From Chryseobacterium sp. JV274 (GTDB lineage Bacteria; Bacteroidota; Bacteroidia; Flavobacteriales; Weeksellaceae), in assembly GCF_903969135.1 (NCBI RefSeq), contig NZ_LR824569.1, forward strand, positions 3,369,001-3,433,000: a DNA stretch of 64,000 bases, written 5' to 3'. Below the pieces are notes generated by a model that did no database searches, was not told the origin of the DNA, and saw only the letters and a program-made list of their open reading frames with translations. Numbering within the stretch: position 1 is the first letter of the stretch; every line of letters begins with the position of its first letter. Positions 24,549-33,019 of this stretch are shown here, piece by piece. Both the position numbers and the translations under genes were made by a program.

Positions 24549-25703
24549 TTATTTTTTGTACAGCGTTTCTATAATATTTTCTACACTGTCAAATATTTTC
24601 TTATTGTCGAACTGACTTTCAATATTTTTAAGATTTTCTCTGATATGGAGAACAATGCCGGGATCTGTAAAGAATGTCTTCATTGCCGAATACATTTCAT
24701 CAACCTCATAGCTGATGAGATACCCGGTTTCCCGGTCTTTGATCATCAGCCCTACATCACCTACATTTGTTGCAATAATAGGCTTCTGAAGGATTAATGC
24801 TTCAGCAATTACCAAAGGCCATGCTTCAGATTCTGAAGGAAGGATAAAGTAGTCCGCCTTTTTAATGTATGGATAAGGATTCATCTGATTTCCGGCTAAA
24901 ATAAATGTCTTTTCAACATTGTTTTTTGCGACCTGAGCCTTAAGGTTCTTCATTTCGTCACCATCACCAATGACAATGATGCTGTGATGAAATCCTTCGT
25001 TGATAAGCCTTGTATGTGCTTCTATAAGCTTATGATATCCTTTTCTTGAATGAAGCCTTCCAATAGAAGCGAAAACAGGTCCTTCAGGGAACGTATCAAG
25101 CTTTTCTTCGGCCTTACGTTTTATTTCTTCGATAGGAATAGGATTGATAATAACACTCTCAGCCGGATAACTGAGATCCGGATAATACTGATGCATCATA
25201 TCCTTTATTTTGTGAGAGCAATACACCATATGATCAAACTGAGGAAAACTCTTTAAAATATCAGGAACCAAAGGTTGAAATTTAGGAACATTGATTTCAG
25301 AGTGAAACCATCCGATTTTTTTTGAATTCGTATGGGTAGAACTGAGAATAGCATCATAATCCCTGTAATCCATCCCTATTTCTATATCAAAAGTATCATT
25401 GATAAGCCGGTCTGCAATCGCTGGGTTGTTTTTCAGTTTACGAAGCTTTAACCTTCTTTTGACAAGCTGAACTTTCTGTAAGAGAGTGTTGTCGGAAAAA
25501 TCCTCTTTTCCATCGGTAAGATATATTTTTCTGATATGTTTCGGAAGTTCATCACGCAACTTGCCCTGGTTAAGGGTAAGGCATACCGTCATTTCAAATT
25601 TGTCAGGATCCAGGTTGTTGAGAAGTCCCAACAGTACTTTTTCTACACCTCCCATTTCCATGGAGCGGTGTCTGAACAAAATTTTTATTTTTTTTTCTAA
25701 CAT
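24549..25703 (-). CDS. glycosyltransferase family 4
   Basis: 384 residues, GT-B fold. N-terminal loop RSMEMGGVEKVLLGLL, donor domain from about 215 (FASIGRLHSRKGYHKLIEAH), signature ESEAWPLVIAEALILQKP. Related to the GT4 at 20753. Its start shares a base with the stop of the GT2 gene upstream (TAATG), indicating translational coupling. Sugar specificity cannot be read from sequence. Confidence 0.9.
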   Translation of the reverse strand: MLEKKIKILFRHRSMEMGGVEKVLLGLLNNLDPDKFEMTVCLTLNQGKLRDELPKHIRKIYLTDGKEDFSDNTLLQKVQLVKRRLKLRKLKNNPAIADRLINDTFDIEIGMDYRDYDAILSSTHTNSKKIGWFHSEINVPKFQPLVPDILKSFPQFDHMVYCSHKIKDMMHQYYPDLSYPAESVIINPIPIEEIKRKAEEKLDTFPEGPVFASIGRLHSRKGYHKLIEAHTRLINEGFHHSIIVIGDGDEMKNLKAQVAKNNVEKTFILAGNQMNPYPYIKKADYFILPSESEAWPLVIAEALILQKPIIATNVGDVGLMIKDRETGYLISYEVDEMYSAMKTFFTDPGIVLHIRENLKNIESQFDNKKIFDSVENIIETLYKK

Positions 25704-26542
25704 TATCCGAAGATTGATTGTAAAGTAATTGTTATTTTTTTCTTGATACGGAAAGGAAGTTTATGCTGATATTGCAGCAGACTGAATATTTCATCTACAC
25801 CTGGATAATGATCAGGAATTTTCTGGCCATTGATGGTGGTAAGTCCTCTGCGTTTCATGGTATTGAAAATCACCTGCGCAAAATACTCATGGGATTTCTT
25901 TTTATTGTCATTCTGGGAAATTCCCCCTTGATGAGTTCTGTAAAGGTAGTTGGTGTCATTAATGAACTGAACTTTTCCTTTTTCATACATTTTAAGGTAG
26001 AGATCCTGATCTTCCCCGATTTTCAAATCCGGATTCATTTTTTCTGTCTGTTCATATACTGCCTTTCTGAAGGTTACAAAATGAGCGATCTGAATAGGGA
26101 AATTAAAAAAATAAGGATCACCGTTCGGTACCTGCATTGCAGATCTGAACGGAGAAATTGGTTTCAGATTCTGATCACAGGTCATAAACCTGGAATAGGT
26201 AAGGACTGTGTTTTTTTTAGCCTGAAAGATCTCTATACATTTTTGAATGGCTGTTGGGTTTATAGCATCATCAGGATCTAAAAATCCACAGATTTCCCCT
26301 TCTGCCAGCTCAATCAGTTTACTTTTTGTTACACCTACACCGGAATTTTTTTCATTTTCGAAAAATTTAAACCTTTTATCACTTGAAATCATTTCCCGGA
26401 TCATTTTCTTCTCGCTTTCAGAGGAGGCGTCATCCAGAATGATGGCTTCCCAGTCTGTATACGTCTGCTGAAGGATGCTTTCAAAACAGTCTTTGAAAAA
26501 ATGAGCGTTATTATAATGGGCTATAAGGATAGAAAACTTCAT
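25703..26542 (-). CDS. glycosyltransferase family 2
   Basis: 279 residues, GT-A fold. Start FSILIAHYNNAHFFKDCFES, nucleotide-binding ILDDAS, and the metal motif GFLDPDDAIN (DxDD). It closely parallels the GT2 at 33020 from end to end (same GEICGFLDPDDA and HFVTF.K..YEQT blocks), so the two are paralogues within the locus. One-base TAATG overlaps with genes on both sides. Confidence 0.9.
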   Translation of the reverse strand: MKFSILIAHYNNAHFFKDCFESILQQTYTDWEAIILDDASSESEKKMIREMISSDKRFKFFENEKNSGVGVTKSKLIELAEGEICGFLDPDDAINPTAIQKCIEIFQAKKNTVLTYSRFMTCDQNLKPISPFRSAMQVPNGDPYFFNFPIQIAHFVTFRKAVYEQTEKMNPDLKIGEDQDLYLKMYEKGKVQFINDTNYLYRTHQGGISQNDNKKKSHEYFAQVIFNTMKRRGLTTINGQKIPDHYPGVDEIFSLLQYQHKLPFRIKKKITITLQSIFG

Positions 26543-27084
26543 TAATGTTCCTTAAATATTAATTCCTGATGATTGATTACGGTTGTATTGGGAGGAACAT
26601 CTTTGTAAATTGTACATCCTGCTCCAATAATACAGTTGTCTCCGATAGTTACCCCTTTTAGGATGGTAACATTGCTTCCGAGCCAGCAGTTGCTTCCGAT
26701 TTTGATGGGAGCTGTGGTGAACTCAGCGTGAGACAGTTTAAAATCCGGATGAGTCTGATAGGCATGGTTGTGGTCATACAGTTTTACATTTTCTCCGAAT
26801 AATGTATTATCCCCTATTGAAATACTGTCCAGACAGTTGATGGAACAGAAGTTATTCATGAAAAAATTGTTTCCGATTTCTAAAGTGGCATTCTGCTGCA
26901 CAAGAACATGTACATAATTTCTGAAACTGACCCCATTACCAATTGTCACTTTCTTTACATTTTCATGCAGAATAAAATGATCACTGATCCCAAGCTTTAT
27001 CCCCTTGAAAGAAACATGAGGATGTTTTTTGAGAAGAGAAATCTGGCTTTTCCGTTGAAGTTTTGCTAAAATTTCATAAAGCAT
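26542..27084 (-). CDS. hexapeptide-repeat acetyltransferase
   Basis: 180 residues from the ATG at 27084; a GTG at 27102 would add six residues but lies almost at the expected transcription start. Left-handed beta helix: VTIGNGVSFRNYVHVL, ISIGDNTLFGENVKLYDHNHAY (catalytic His region, as in WcaF/NodL types), then IGSNCWLGSNVTILKGVTIG and IGDNCIIGAGCTIY. Probably an O- or N-acetyltransferase acting on a glycan precursor. It has its own -7 box in the divergent gap with the plus-strand acyltransferase gene. Confidence 0.85.
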   Translation of the reverse strand: MLYEILAKLQRKSQISLLKKHPHVSFKGIKLGISDHFILHENVKKVTIGNGVSFRNYVHVLVQQNATLEIGNNFFMNNFCSINCLDSISIGDNTLFGENVKLYDHNHAYQTHPDFKLSHAEFTTAPIKIGSNCWLGSNVTILKGVTIGDNCIIGAGCTIYKDVPPNTTVINHQELIFKEH

Positions 27085-27114
27085 ACCTAAATTTATTTTC
27101 ACATTTGTAGCCTA

Positions 27115-27122
27115 CAAATATA
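27115..27122 (-). promoter_or_regulatory. -7 box TATATTTG of the hexapeptide acetyltransferase
   Basis: Exact TAnnTTTG on the minus strand, 30 bases before the ATG at 27084. It supports that ATG over the GTG at 27102. Confidence 0.45.
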
Positions 27123-27153
27123 ATTTGTTTTACATAATTATAATAATAAATCT

Positions 27154-27161
27154 TATTTTTG
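27154..27161 (+). promoter_or_regulatory. -7 box TATTTTTG of the plus-strand acyltransferase gene
   Basis: Exact TAnnTTTG, about 90 bases before the GTG at 27251. A TTTG lies 26 bases upstream, longer than the usual spacing. Confidence 0.4.
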
Positions 27162-27250
27162 TGCCTTAAAATTAACACTTTATAGTAATAAAAACAGTAC
27201 TCCGTGTTGAGTTTGCTGTATTTTGATAAAGTAAAGCATTTTGCGGTTCT

Positions 27251-28285
27251 GTGAAGATAAGTCAGATTACATTTACCAGGTTTATTGCCGCTATGGCAAT
27301 TGTCATTTCCCATTTCAATAAAGATCTGTTTTTATATAAGATAGATTACATTTCCAATCTTTTTTTGAGAGCGAATGTCGGGGTAAGCTATTTCTTTATC
27401 CTTTCAGGGTTTATTATGATCATTGCTTATCATAAAAAGGATAAGATTGATTATCTGGAGTTTTATAAAAACAGATTTGCCAGGATCTATCCGCTTTATA
27501 TGCTGGGACTTCTGCTGTATTTCATGACGAGATATGAAATGTTTGATTGGTATAAGCTGGTTTTATACGGATTAGGCATTCAGAGCTGGATACCCGGAGA
27601 AGCCATGATTTTGAATTTTCCGGGATGGTCTATCTCTGTAGAGTTTTTCTTTTACCTGATTTTCCCGTTTTTATATAATTATTTTTACGCGAAAAAAAAT
27701 AAAATGATCTGGGTATTTGCTATTGGACTGTGGCTGATTACTCAGGTGTTTTCAAACCTTTATCCGGTATATGGAGCGTATGAGGGGCCACATACGAAAA
27801 GTCATGAATTCCTTTATTATTTCCCTTTCTGGCATCTTAATGAATTTCTGATCGGAAATCTTGCGGGAATATTTTTCGTGAGAAATTATAAGCAAAAAAA
27901 TTACGATCGTCAGGTGATTGCCGTCTTTTTACTGATCCTTGTGTCGCTGATGTTTGTTCCGCTTTTTTATCACAACGGTTTGATGGCTTTACTTTTTGTG
28001 CCTGCAATTCTCCTTATTTCGGCGAATAACGGAAGAATAAGTAAGCTCTTTTCATTAAAGCCTCTGGAATATCTTGGAGAAATAAGTTATGGTATATATA
28101 TCACACATATTCCTGTTCTTTATCTTGTCCGGGAGTTTTTAAAATGGCAGGAATACACGTTTAGTATTGATCTTGTATTTGTGATTTACATTATTGTTAT
28201 GCTGTTCAGTTCTGCAGTTTTTTATCAGTGTATTGAAAAACCAATGCGTGATCTTTTAAGGAAGATACATTTTTCCAAACAATAA
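27251..28285 (+). CDS. acyltransferase family 3 membrane protein (OafA-like)
   Basis: 344 residues from a GTG start; no in-frame ATG lies near. About ten transmembrane helices. The start KISQITFTRFIAAMAIVISHF contains the conserved Arg and membrane His of the acyltransferase-3 family, followed by FFILSGFIMII and FYKNRFARIYPLYML. These proteins O-acylate exported glycans, using acyl-CoA from the cytoplasm. This gene is reversed with respect to the surrounding locus: divergent to the hexapeptide gene and convergent with a GT2, 46 bases away, where an 8-bp AT-rich stem lies (28302-28323). Confidence 0.88.
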   Translation: MKISQITFTRFIAAMAIVISHFNKDLFLYKIDYISNLFLRANVGVSYFFILSGFIMIIAYHKKDKIDYLEFYKNRFARIYPLYMLGLLLYFMTRYEMFDWYKLVLYGLGIQSWIPGEAMILNFPGWSISVEFFFYLIFPFLYNYFYAKKNKMIWVFAIGLWLITQVFSNLYPVYGAYEGPHTKSHEFLYYFPFWHLNEFLIGNLAGIFFVRNYKQKNYDRQVIAVFLLILVSLMFVPLFYHNGLMALLFVPAILLISANNGRISKLFSLKPLEYLGEISYGIYITHIPVLYLVREFLKWQEYTFSIDLVFVIYIIVMLFSSAVFYQCIEKPMRDLLRKIHFSKQ

Positions 28286-28331
28286 AATTAAAGCACTGTT
28301 TTTAAACTAGACACTTAGTTTAATTATACTA

Positions 28332-29270
28332 TTAGAACAAATCGTTCCTGAAATTAATATTATAGAGCCCTGAACGTATACTTTTATAATCCGTAAGCAG
28401 ATACTTCGTTATCATTCCCCATTTTTTGAAAAGAGGAGCATTGGCAATTTGGAAACTTCTGTAGACTCTTTTGATATGAAGCTTCATATCATTGGGAATG
28501 GTATTTTCATTTTCTGCCCAATGGTTGACTTCCTTCCACAAGATAACTCTTGTTGAGGCCGGTTTAACTTGTCTGGAATCTATTTTGGTAATTCTGTTGT
28601 TTTCGTGAACCCCTCTTACCGCTACTGCCTTATCAAGAATTCCCGGATATAAACTCAGATAGTAGGAGAGTCTGAATAGAAATTCAGTATCCTGATGAAG
28701 CTTTAAATGTGTTTTGAAGAAATACTCCATGTTTTTCAAAGAACTTTTACGGATAGTCAATGCATCAATGCTGAAAAGCCCGAAAGTTCCTATCATGTTA
28801 AGCTGTCCCGGAAATACATCTCTTGGAGGATGTTTCTTGTAAACTGTAGTAAGGCGGTCCCCAAAGACCTTGTAATATTGTTCTTTTGCTTTCTCCGAAT
28901 AATAGTGAACCCCGATTGCACCATAAACTCCGTCAACATCTTTGTTGGAAAACAGTTCTTTTTCTGCATCAAAACGGTTGGGAAGGTAGTAATCATCCGC
29001 ATCCAGAAAAGCAATGAAATCTCCTTCCGCTTTTTCCAGTCCTAAATTTCTGCTGGCACCGGCTCCATGATTGCCTTTGTCAGGATGCTGAAAAAGCTTT
29101 ACTCTATCATGTTTTTCAGCGAGTTCCTTACATACCTGCAATGCATTGTCCGGAGACTTGTCCTCTACCAATACCACTTCATATACCTCTTCGAACTGAA
29201 GCGCAGAATCTACAGCCTGTGAAACATATTTTTCGGCATTGTAAACGGGAATAATTACTGAAATTTTCAT
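28332..29270 (-). CDS. glycosyltransferase family 2
   Basis: 312 residues, GT-A fold. Start MKISVIIPVYNAEKYVSQAV, then LVEDKSPDN and the metal motif AFLDADDYYLPNR. A second motif, HENNRITK, lies towards the C-terminus. It is separated by ten bases from the acyltransferase-3 gene upstream. It is not one of the closely paired GT2 paralogues of this locus. Confidence 0.9.
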   Translation of the reverse strand: MKISVIIPVYNAEKYVSQAVDSALQFEEVYEVVLVEDKSPDNALQVCKELAEKHDRVKLFQHPDKGNHGAGASRNLGLEKAEGDFIAFLDADDYYLPNRFDAEKELFSNKDVDGVYGAIGVHYYSEKAKEQYYKVFGDRLTTVYKKHPPRDVFPGQLNMIGTFGLFSIDALTIRKSSLKNMEYFFKTHLKLHQDTEFLFRLSYYLSLYPGILDKAVAVRGVHENNRITKIDSRQVKPASTRVILWKEVNHWAENENTIPNDMKLHIKRVYRSFQIANAPLFKKWGMITKYLLTDYKSIRSGLYNINFRNDLF

Positions 29271-29280
29271 TTGTATCGGA

Positions 29281-30279
29281 TTATGCTTTTAATTTAATTT
29301 TTAAATAATTGGTTACTCTTTTCTCAACAAAATAATACAGAAGTGATGCCACTATAATGACCATAGCAATCTTAAATAGAAAAAAAGGATAGCTGAGGTA
29401 GCCTTCAACTTTAAATCTTTTTAAAGCAATTTCTACAAAAGGATGCGACAGATACAGTGAATAGGAAATGTCTCCCAGAAAAATAAAGGCTTTGTTTCCT
29501 TTAAACTGAAATACATAATCAAAAGTTAAGAAAGAAAAGACGAACAGGGAGATAATGGCCAGCTTTATCATATCATTATCTGTAGGGATAATGCTAAGCA
29601 GCACCAATATAAATAATACGATTCCTGTTACAGAAAGTAATGCTGCCCAGATCTTTGAAATTGTAAATCTGTTCAGTAGAAGCGAAAAAAGAATTCCTAC
29701 AACAAAATATAGGTTCAGGGAATGGGTTACCATTCGTAAATACGGATTTTCAAAATGGATAAAATATCCCAGGATTGAAGTAAGGATAAAAAAACCTGCA
29801 ATGAAGTAATATCTTTTTTCTTTAAAGAATAATGAAAGTCCAAATATGAGATAAAAGAACATTTCAAAATTTAAAGACCAGCCCAAGAAAAGGACCGGAA
29901 ATTCTTTCTTTGTGGGAAGAAATAATAATGAATGGATAAGCTCATAAAGTCCTGCTCCGTGAAAATAGAGGAAAAAACTGCCTCCGGGTATCATTGCAGC
30001 AAAGGTCAAAAGATAATACAGCGGAACAATTCTGATCACCCTTCTTTTATAAAATAAAGTGATCTGCTGAAAAGAATCTTTACTGAAATTTATTTTTTGA
30101 GTGGTGAAAGCCATGATAAACCCACTGATAATAAAAAATACGGGAACACCGATACTTCCTTTTTTAAAGAGAATATCGCCAAGATTCAGCCCGGGCAGGT
30201 TTATTGTTTCACGGAAATGAAAGCAGCATACCAATAAGGCTGAAATCCCTCTTAATATCTGGAGGTTGTGAAGCTTCAT
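29281..30279 (-). CDS. acyltransferase family 3 membrane protein
   Basis: 332 residues, about ten transmembrane helices. MKLHNLQILRGISALLVCCF with the family Arg (LRG) and HF motif; FFIISGFIMAF; FYKRRVIRIVPLYYLL; C-terminal YSLYLSHPFVEIAL. Second O-acyltransferase of this type in the locus and only distantly similar to the one at 27251, so they probably decorate different positions or use different acyl donors. Confidence 0.88.
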   Translation of the reverse strand: MKLHNLQILRGISALLVCCFHFRETINLPGLNLGDILFKKGSIGVPVFFIISGFIMAFTTQKINFSKDSFQQITLFYKRRVIRIVPLYYLLTFAAMIPGGSFFLYFHGAGLYELIHSLLFLPTKKEFPVLFLGWSLNFEMFFYLIFGLSLFFKEKRYYFIAGFFILTSILGYFIHFENPYLRMVTHSLNLYFVVGILFSLLLNRFTISKIWAALLSVTGIVLFILVLLSIIPTDNDMIKLAIISLFVFSFLTFDYVFQFKGNKAFIFLGDISYSLYLSHPFVEIALKRFKVEGYLSYPFFLFKIAMVIIVASLLYYFVEKRVTNYLKIKLKA

Positions 30280-30292
30280 GACTGGAAGAATC

Positions 30293-31120
30293 TTATTTTT
30301 TAAATATCTTTTTCAAAATAAGGCCCATCACAAACGGTACTCTGGCAATATTATGCTGAAGCGTCTTGAATCCGTCTATGGTAAATTTGGTATCTTCTGT
30401 CATTCCGTATTCTGAAAAATCTACTTCAGGAACAGCCTTATGTTTAAAGGTTACATTCATCAAGTTGTACTGATGGATAACCTGGATGTACATCTCTTTA
30501 CTGTCTTCTACAGAAAAATTCGGGTAATGGCGATAGCTGTTGTGAGCTCTTTCCTTTAGCATCGTTTTGAAGTTGTCTACACTTTCTGCTAAGCTTACAA
30601 ATGGGTTTACTACAGCGTTATAAACATTTACTACCGCCTTACGGTCTGGCAGCATGGTAAGCTGATATCCTCTTCTTAAATCTATTACCAGGTCATGAAC
30701 CGGTTTGAAATGTTCCTGAACTGTTTTTATATAATCCTGATGAAGCATGTCATCATTATCCAGCTCGCTGGTGATCACAAATTTTGTATCAGGAGTGAAA
30801 AACTGAGGAATTATTTCTACAGCTTTCGTTTTCATAACATCAAAATCTTCTACAAATACCGCTTTGAAAGTTGGGTATTCTGTTTCAATTTCTTTAATGA
30901 TTTTTCTAAACTTATCAGATGTATTGGTGTCGAAAAAGGTAAGCCAGACGTAGTTTTGGTTGGTCTGATTTTTATAAGAAGGAAGCACGTAAGTTCTGAA
31001 TAACTTGAACCGGTCATCTAGCCATTCTTCGGTAAGCGGTTTATATCCTGAACGTGTTTCGTTCCAGCCTTTTGTAGGAACATTGAATCTTGTCATTATT
31101 ACGTGTACAAATTGACTCAT
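30293..31120 (-). CDS. putative rhamnosyltransferase-type glycosyltransferase
   Basis: 275 residues. Start FVHVIMTRFNVPTKGW, then LTEEWLDDRFKLFRTYVLPS and QNYVWLTFFDTNT, the pattern of the Pfam family named putative rhamnosyltransferase (PF11316 as I recall). The SELDNDDMLHQDYI segment is the DxD-like metal site. The donor need not be rhamnose: dTDP-rhamnose genes (rmlC, rmlD) are absent from this window. A 126-base gap precedes it, with a TAAATTTG box at 31249..31242. Confidence 0.8.
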   Translation of the reverse strand: MSQFVHVIMTRFNVPTKGWNETRSGYKPLTEEWLDDRFKLFRTYVLPSYKNQTNQNYVWLTFFDTNTSDKFRKIIKEIETEYPTFKAVFVEDFDVMKTKAVEIIPQFFTPDTKFVITSELDNDDMLHQDYIKTVQEHFKPVHDLVIDLRRGYQLTMLPDRKAVVNVYNAVVNPFVSLAESVDNFKTMLKERAHNSYRHYPNFSVEDSKEMYIQVIHQYNLMNVTFKHKAVPEVDFSEYGMTEDTKFTIDGFKTLQHNIARVPFVMGLILKKIFKK

Positions 31121-31241
31121 CTAAATAAATTTATTTAAAGTTATATAATTTACAAGGGTTTCTGCTGTATATCTGTTTGGCAGTACCCACTCATTTGTGT
31201 AGTTTTTATGGAAATATAGTTGTCCGAAGTTTATTATACTT

Positions 31242-31249
31242 CAAATTTA
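31242..31249 (-). promoter_or_regulatory. possible internal -7 box TAAATTTG
   Basis: Exact TAnnTTTG on the minus strand at the end of the upstream GT2 gene, 121 bases before the ATG at 31120. It may be an internal promoter of the locus; no -33 element seen. Confidence 0.35.
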
Positions 31250-32119
31250 GCCATCTACTTTTTTTCTGAAAAGCTTGTAATAAAATCTTTTGAAAGAAAG
31301 ATATTTTGCGACTACGGCCAGGGGAATCATTTTTTGAAATTCGCGTCTTTGCTGTATAAGCTGGGTGGTACGAACTTCTATGATATGGTAGGCCAGTTTG
31401 TCGTGTACCTCTTCACCATAAAGTTTTTTTAAGGTTGGTAGAATTTTAAGGCGCTGCTTCATGATTTTGATCGGATCGGCAGACATATTATCGTTGACGT
31501 CTTTTCGGTAATGGGCAAGAGCTTCATTGATCAAAAGGGCATCAGGATGATCCTTGGTGATATAAATCCACATTACCCAGTCTTCACAGCTGGTAAGGGT
31601 AGTGTCAAAAAGAAAACCTTCCAGAAGTTTTTTGCCTATCATGGCACAGTGTATCGGGATGGAAAATTTAAGATCCCAATCGTATACAATTCCATCAAAG
31701 GTCAGGAAACTCTGCTCAACATTTTTATAGCCAGGAAGATGGGTTTGGTTTCTGTAGATGGTGTACTGACTTACAATCAACGGATATTCTTTGTCTCCGG
31801 AAAGGCTTTTGGAAAACTTTTCACGGTGTATCAGATCATCCGAATCCAAAAACTGTATGTAATCTCCGGTAACAATTTCCAGTGCTGCATTTCTTGCAGA
31901 AGACAGACCTCCGTTTTCTTTATAAAGATACTTAAAACGGCTGTCCTTTTTTACCCATTTATCAGCTACTTCATCAGTATTATCAGGCGATCCGTCATTG
32001 ACAATGATACATTCCCAATTTTCATAAGTCTGATCCATTATAGACTGCAGACATTCATCTAAAAACTGAGCCTGTTTGTAGCAGGGGACAATTACGGATA
32101 TTTTGGGATTCATTTTCAT
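31247..32119 (-). CDS. glycosyltransferase family 2
   Basis: 290 residues (start at 32119, or at the Met two codons later). Start PKISVIVPCYKQAQFLDECL, IIVNDGSPDNTDEVADKW, GGLSSARNAAL, metal motif QFLDSDDLIH. The first 90 residues are nearly the same as those of the GT2 at 34990, while the C-terminal halves differ strongly. This suggests duplication followed by replacement or divergence of the acceptor-binding part. Confidence 0.9.
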   Translation of the reverse strand: MKMNPKISVIVPCYKQAQFLDECLQSIMDQTYENWECIIVNDGSPDNTDEVADKWVKKDSRFKYLYKENGGLSSARNAALEIVTGDYIQFLDSDDLIHREKFSKSLSGDKEYPLIVSQYTIYRNQTHLPGYKNVEQSFLTFDGIVYDWDLKFSIPIHCAMIGKKLLEGFLFDTTLTSCEDWVMWIYITKDHPDALLINEALAHYRKDVNDNMSADPIKIMKQRLKILPTLKKLYGEEVHDKLAYHIIEVRTTQLIQQRREFQKMIPLAVVAKYLSFKRFYYKLFRKKVDG

Positions 32120-32294
32120 TTTTTATTCAATAGGTTTAATGTGTTTTTTTATTCTTCAGTTGGTCATAAAAACCACTACTTTTTAATTGCTTTTTCTTGG
32201 CCTGAATAATATCTGAAGCTTTCTGGTCGAAGGTACAAAAATTATTTTTTCCGGTACAGAATGGGATCTTTCGGGAGCGGCCATGTATTGTCTT

Positions 32295-32963
32295 TTATAA
32301 ATAAGATGAATAGAGTTTCTTAAGGTATTCATCAGGAGACAGACCCTCGAAAAAATCTTCTGTAAGGCTGTTGAACTCTATATTATAAAAGGAACCTTCG
32401 TTCACAGTTTCATAATCTGCATTTTTTGCAAGATGATTCTCCAGCTGAGATAAAATCTCCGGTAATGAGTACTGGTAAGGGTAAGCAAGATTGACGATCT
32501 CATTGTTGAGGTCCTGCATATACTTCCCGACAAATGATGCAATATCATCCGTACCAATCAGAATTCTTCTTGCATTGCTGTAAATGGTTAGCTTATTTTC
32601 AGATAAGATTGAATTTTTAAGAAAGTTGATCAGCGTATTGGGATTTCCTCCACGGCCTACAGCATTCCCTACCCTGAAAATAATAAAGCTGAAGCAATGC
32701 TCTGCAATTATTTTTTCAATAGCAAGTTTATGCACTACATAAGGGCTGTCGGTTTTACTGGGATCATAAATACTGCATGTGGAAAAATAGATCAGCTTTT
32801 TATCCGGATTTTGGCTAATAACTGATTTCAGAAGGGATATTTCTCTTTCAAATTCAGCAGGATTCTTTTCCAGTGAATTGGAAACCCCTGATGCAAAAAA
32901 AATAACATCCTCTTTATCATAAAGTTTTACGGCATTTGCCAGAATTCCACTACCAATAATCAT
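32295..32963 (-). CDS. NAD-dependent epimerase/dehydratase-like protein, short
   Basis: 222 residues, shorter than typical sugar epimerases (about 300). It begins directly with the Rossmann glycine motif MIIGSGILANA, has YFSTCSIYDPSK and YVVHKLAIEKII (Tyr-x3-Lys: YVVHK) and an FRVGNAVGRGGNPN segment. The NAD site and YxxxK are thus present, and the sequence spans the Rossmann domain with a reduced C-terminal substrate domain. It probably acts on a nucleotide sugar as reductase or epimerase. 157 to 175 bases of untranslated DNA follow before the next gene. Confidence 0.75.
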   Translation of the reverse strand: MIIGSGILANAVKLYDKEDVIFFASGVSNSLEKNPAEFEREISLLKSVISQNPDKKLIYFSTCSIYDPSKTDSPYVVHKLAIEKIIAEHCFSFIIFRVGNAVGRGGNPNTLINFLKNSILSENKLTIYSNARRILIGTDDIASFVGKYMQDLNNEIVNLAYPYQYSLPEILSQLENHLAKNADYETVNEGSFYNIEFNSLTEDFFEGLSPDEYLKKLYSSYL

Positions 32964-33019
32964 ATGCTTCTTTTCTAATTAAGATGTTAGTTTTAAATCT
33001 TTTAAGAACATCAATAGAT

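Noticed and set aside
25763..26281. 172-residue plus-strand frame opposite the GT2 gene
   Set aside because: It is antisense to a GT2 with complete family motifs and shows no domain of its own.
28302..28323. Stem TTAAACTA/TAGTTTAA between convergent genes as an intrinsic terminator
   Set aside because: The stem is AT-rich, and neither strand has a T run after it, so termination is not supported.
31511..32062. 183-residue plus-strand frame opposite a GT2 gene
   Set aside because: Antisense shadow of a motif-complete GT2; no start context or recognisable domain.
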